Positions 4,653 through 5,736 of a DNA stretch of 5,736 nucleotides are shown here, piece after piece. This stretch comes from Beijerinckiaceae bacterium (GTDB lineage Bacteria; Pseudomonadota; Alphaproteobacteria; Rhizobiales; Beijerinckiaceae): NCBI GenBank assembly GCA_947458675.1, contig CANHAW010000155.1, forward strand, positions 1-5,736. Reading direction: 5' to 3'. Every line of letters starts with the position of its first letter. The first letter of the stretch is position 1. The notes beneath the pieces are model-generated. The model was not told the origin of the DNA. It saw only the letters and a program-made list of their open reading frames with translations, and did not search any database. Made by a program: the position numbers and the translations under genes.

Positions 4653-5729
4653 ATGAACCGCCGCCAATTCATTGCCGCCCTCGGCCTCACCGGTGCGGCC
4701 GCCGCCGCCACTGCAGCCTTCGGACAGACCATGTCGGGACGCAATCCCTATTATAACGGCCCCGTTTCAGACCATTTCGATGGCGAACGCTTCTTCCTGC
4801 CCGGCCATGCCCGCGACAAGAGCCGGGCGGACCTCCTCAAATGGAGCCTGTTCGAGAGCAAGGCGCTGTGGCCCGCCCAGGCAGCCGGCGCCGCCTTCGA
4901 TCGCCCGCCCGAGCGCGTGCAGGGATCGGCGTTGCGCATCTCCTATGTCGGCCATGCGAGCCTGCTCATCCAGACCCATGGGGTGAATCTGCTGATCGAC
5001 CCGGTCTGGTCGGAACGCGCCAGCCCCTTCTCTTTTGCCGGCCCCCGGCGCGTCAACGAACCGGGCATTCGGCTCTCAGACCTGCCGCCGCTCGATGCCA
5101 TTCTCGTCTCGCATAATCATTACGATCATCTCGATGCGAACACGCTGAGCCAACTCGCAAGAACCCGGCCCACGCGTGTGCTGACGCCGCTCGGCAATGA
5201 CACGATCATGACCGATTACAATTCCGCCATTCGGGCGGAGGCTCACGATTGGAAGGCGCGCGTCGAAGTGGGACGCGGCGTCTTCGTGCATTTCGAGCCA
5301 TCCTATCATTGGTCCGCGCGCGGCCTGTTCGACCGGCGCATGGCGCTCTGGGCGGCTTTCGTTATCGAGACGCCGTCAGGTGCGATCTATCACATCGCCG
5401 ATACGGGTTTCGGCGACGGCGAATTGTTCCGCGCGGCGCGGCGCAAATATGGCGGGTTCAAACTCGCCATTTTACCCATCGGCGCCTATGAGCCGCGCTG
5501 GTTCATGAAGGATCAGCATATCGATCCGGCCGAAGCGGTGAAGATTTTCGAACTCTGCGGCGCGCGCCAGGCCATGGGCCATCATTGGGGCACGTTCCAG
5601 CTCACCAATGAAGAAATCGACGCCCCGCCAAAAGCGCTGGCGACAGCCCTGAAAAAGGGCGGACATGCGGAAACCAGATTCCGCGTCTTCAGGCCGGGCG
5701 AAGTGTTCGATGTGAAGAGCGTTGTGTGA
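4653..5729 (+). CDS. Tat-exported NAPE-PLD/UlaG-like MBL-fold metallohydrolase
   Basis: This 358-residue protein opens with a twin-arginine signal (NRRQFIAALGLTGAAAAATAAFGQ, residues 2-25), so it is probably exported folded to the periplasm; the cleavage point near 22-25 is a guess. The mature part is an MBL fold resembling N-acylphosphatidylethanolamine phospholipase D. Matching segments are YVGHASLLIQ (98-107), LLIDPVWSERASPFSFAGPRR (113-133), the zinc motif SHNHYDHLD (153-161), PSYHW (216-220), ADTGFG (249-254), PIGAYEPRWFMKDQHIDPAEAV (275-296) and HHWGTFQLTNE (310-320). By recalled alignment to human NAPE-PLD, the ligands H185/H187/D189/H190/H253/D284/H343 correspond to H154/H156/D158/H159/H219/D250/H311, so the site looks intact. 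The true substrate is unknown; related bacterial proteins act on various phosphodiesters or lactones. It diverges from ffh with a 247-nt intergenic region and appears monocistronic within the window. Confidence 0.9.
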   Translation: MNRRQFIAALGLTGAAAAATAAFGQTMSGRNPYYNGPVSDHFDGERFFLPGHARDKSRADLLKWSLFESKALWPAQAAGAAFDRPPERVQGSALRISYVGHASLLIQTHGVNLLIDPVWSERASPFSFAGPRRVNEPGIRLSDLPPLDAILVSHNHYDHLDANTLSQLARTRPTRVLTPLGNDTIMTDYNSAIRAEAHDWKARVEVGRGVFVHFEPSYHWSARGLFDRRMALWAAFVIETPSGAIYHIADTGFGDGELFRAARRKYGGFKLAILPIGAYEPRWFMKDQHIDPAEAVKIFELCGARQAMGHHWGTFQLTNEEIDAPPKALATALKKGGHAETRFRVFRPGEVFDVKSVV

Positions 5730-5736
5730 TTGCAAA

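Noticed and set aside
1..5736. A novel multi-gene system formed by the two flanking MBL-fold genes
   Set aside because: The two proteins belong to different MBL subgroups, lie on opposite sides of a conserved housekeeping operon and have separate transcription units; nothing links them functionally.

Overview
The window looks like a piece of an alphaproteobacterial chromosome, most likely Hyphomicrobiales. The basis is the gene order ffh, rpsP, rimM, trmD, rplS, the fairly GC-rich codon use, the TRVDGDGRGG form of the Ffh G4 motif, the Lys/Ala-rich S16 tail, and a palindromic repeat with GCGAAGCAATCCA and CAATGACG cores that I recall from such genomes. The taxonomic call is inference, since no rRNA or other marker is present.

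Layout from left to right: (1) positions 1-224 (+) are the last 73 codons of an MBL-fold metallohydrolase. (2) A strong stem-loop with U-tracts on both strands (246-275) separates it from the convergent operon. (3) Positions 297-4405 on the minus strand are one housekeeping operon, transcribed right to left: ffh (SRP GTPase), a small unrecognised gene overlapping the ffh stop codon by 4 nt, rpsP (S16), rimM (16S maturation factor), trmD (tRNA m1G37 methyltransferase, joined to rimM by a TGATG stop/start overlap), and rplS (L19). (4) Positions 4406-4652 are the divergent intergenic region with a candidate ffh promoter. (5) Positions 4653-5729 (+) encode a complete Tat-exported NAPE-PLD-like metallohydrolase.

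The operon groups protein targeting (Ffh), two ribosomal proteins, a 30S assembly factor and a tRNA modification enzyme, so its logic is ribosome and translation supply. The flanking MBL-fold genes appear to be independent units.

The less ordinary material lies in the gaps and tails. An 85-bp MITE/REP-like palindrome sits between rpsP and rimM. The roughly 200-nt trmD-rplS spacer can form several stem-loops, one arrangement of which could cover the rplS Shine-Dalgarno. A small hypothetical protein is embedded between ffh and rpsP. Ffh carries a long Gly/Pro/Met tail and S16 a poly-Ala tail. TrmD has Glu where the E. coli catalytic Asp169 would align. I see no phage, insertion sequence with transposase, CRISPR, tRNA, rRNA or defence system here, and no complete novel multi-gene system.
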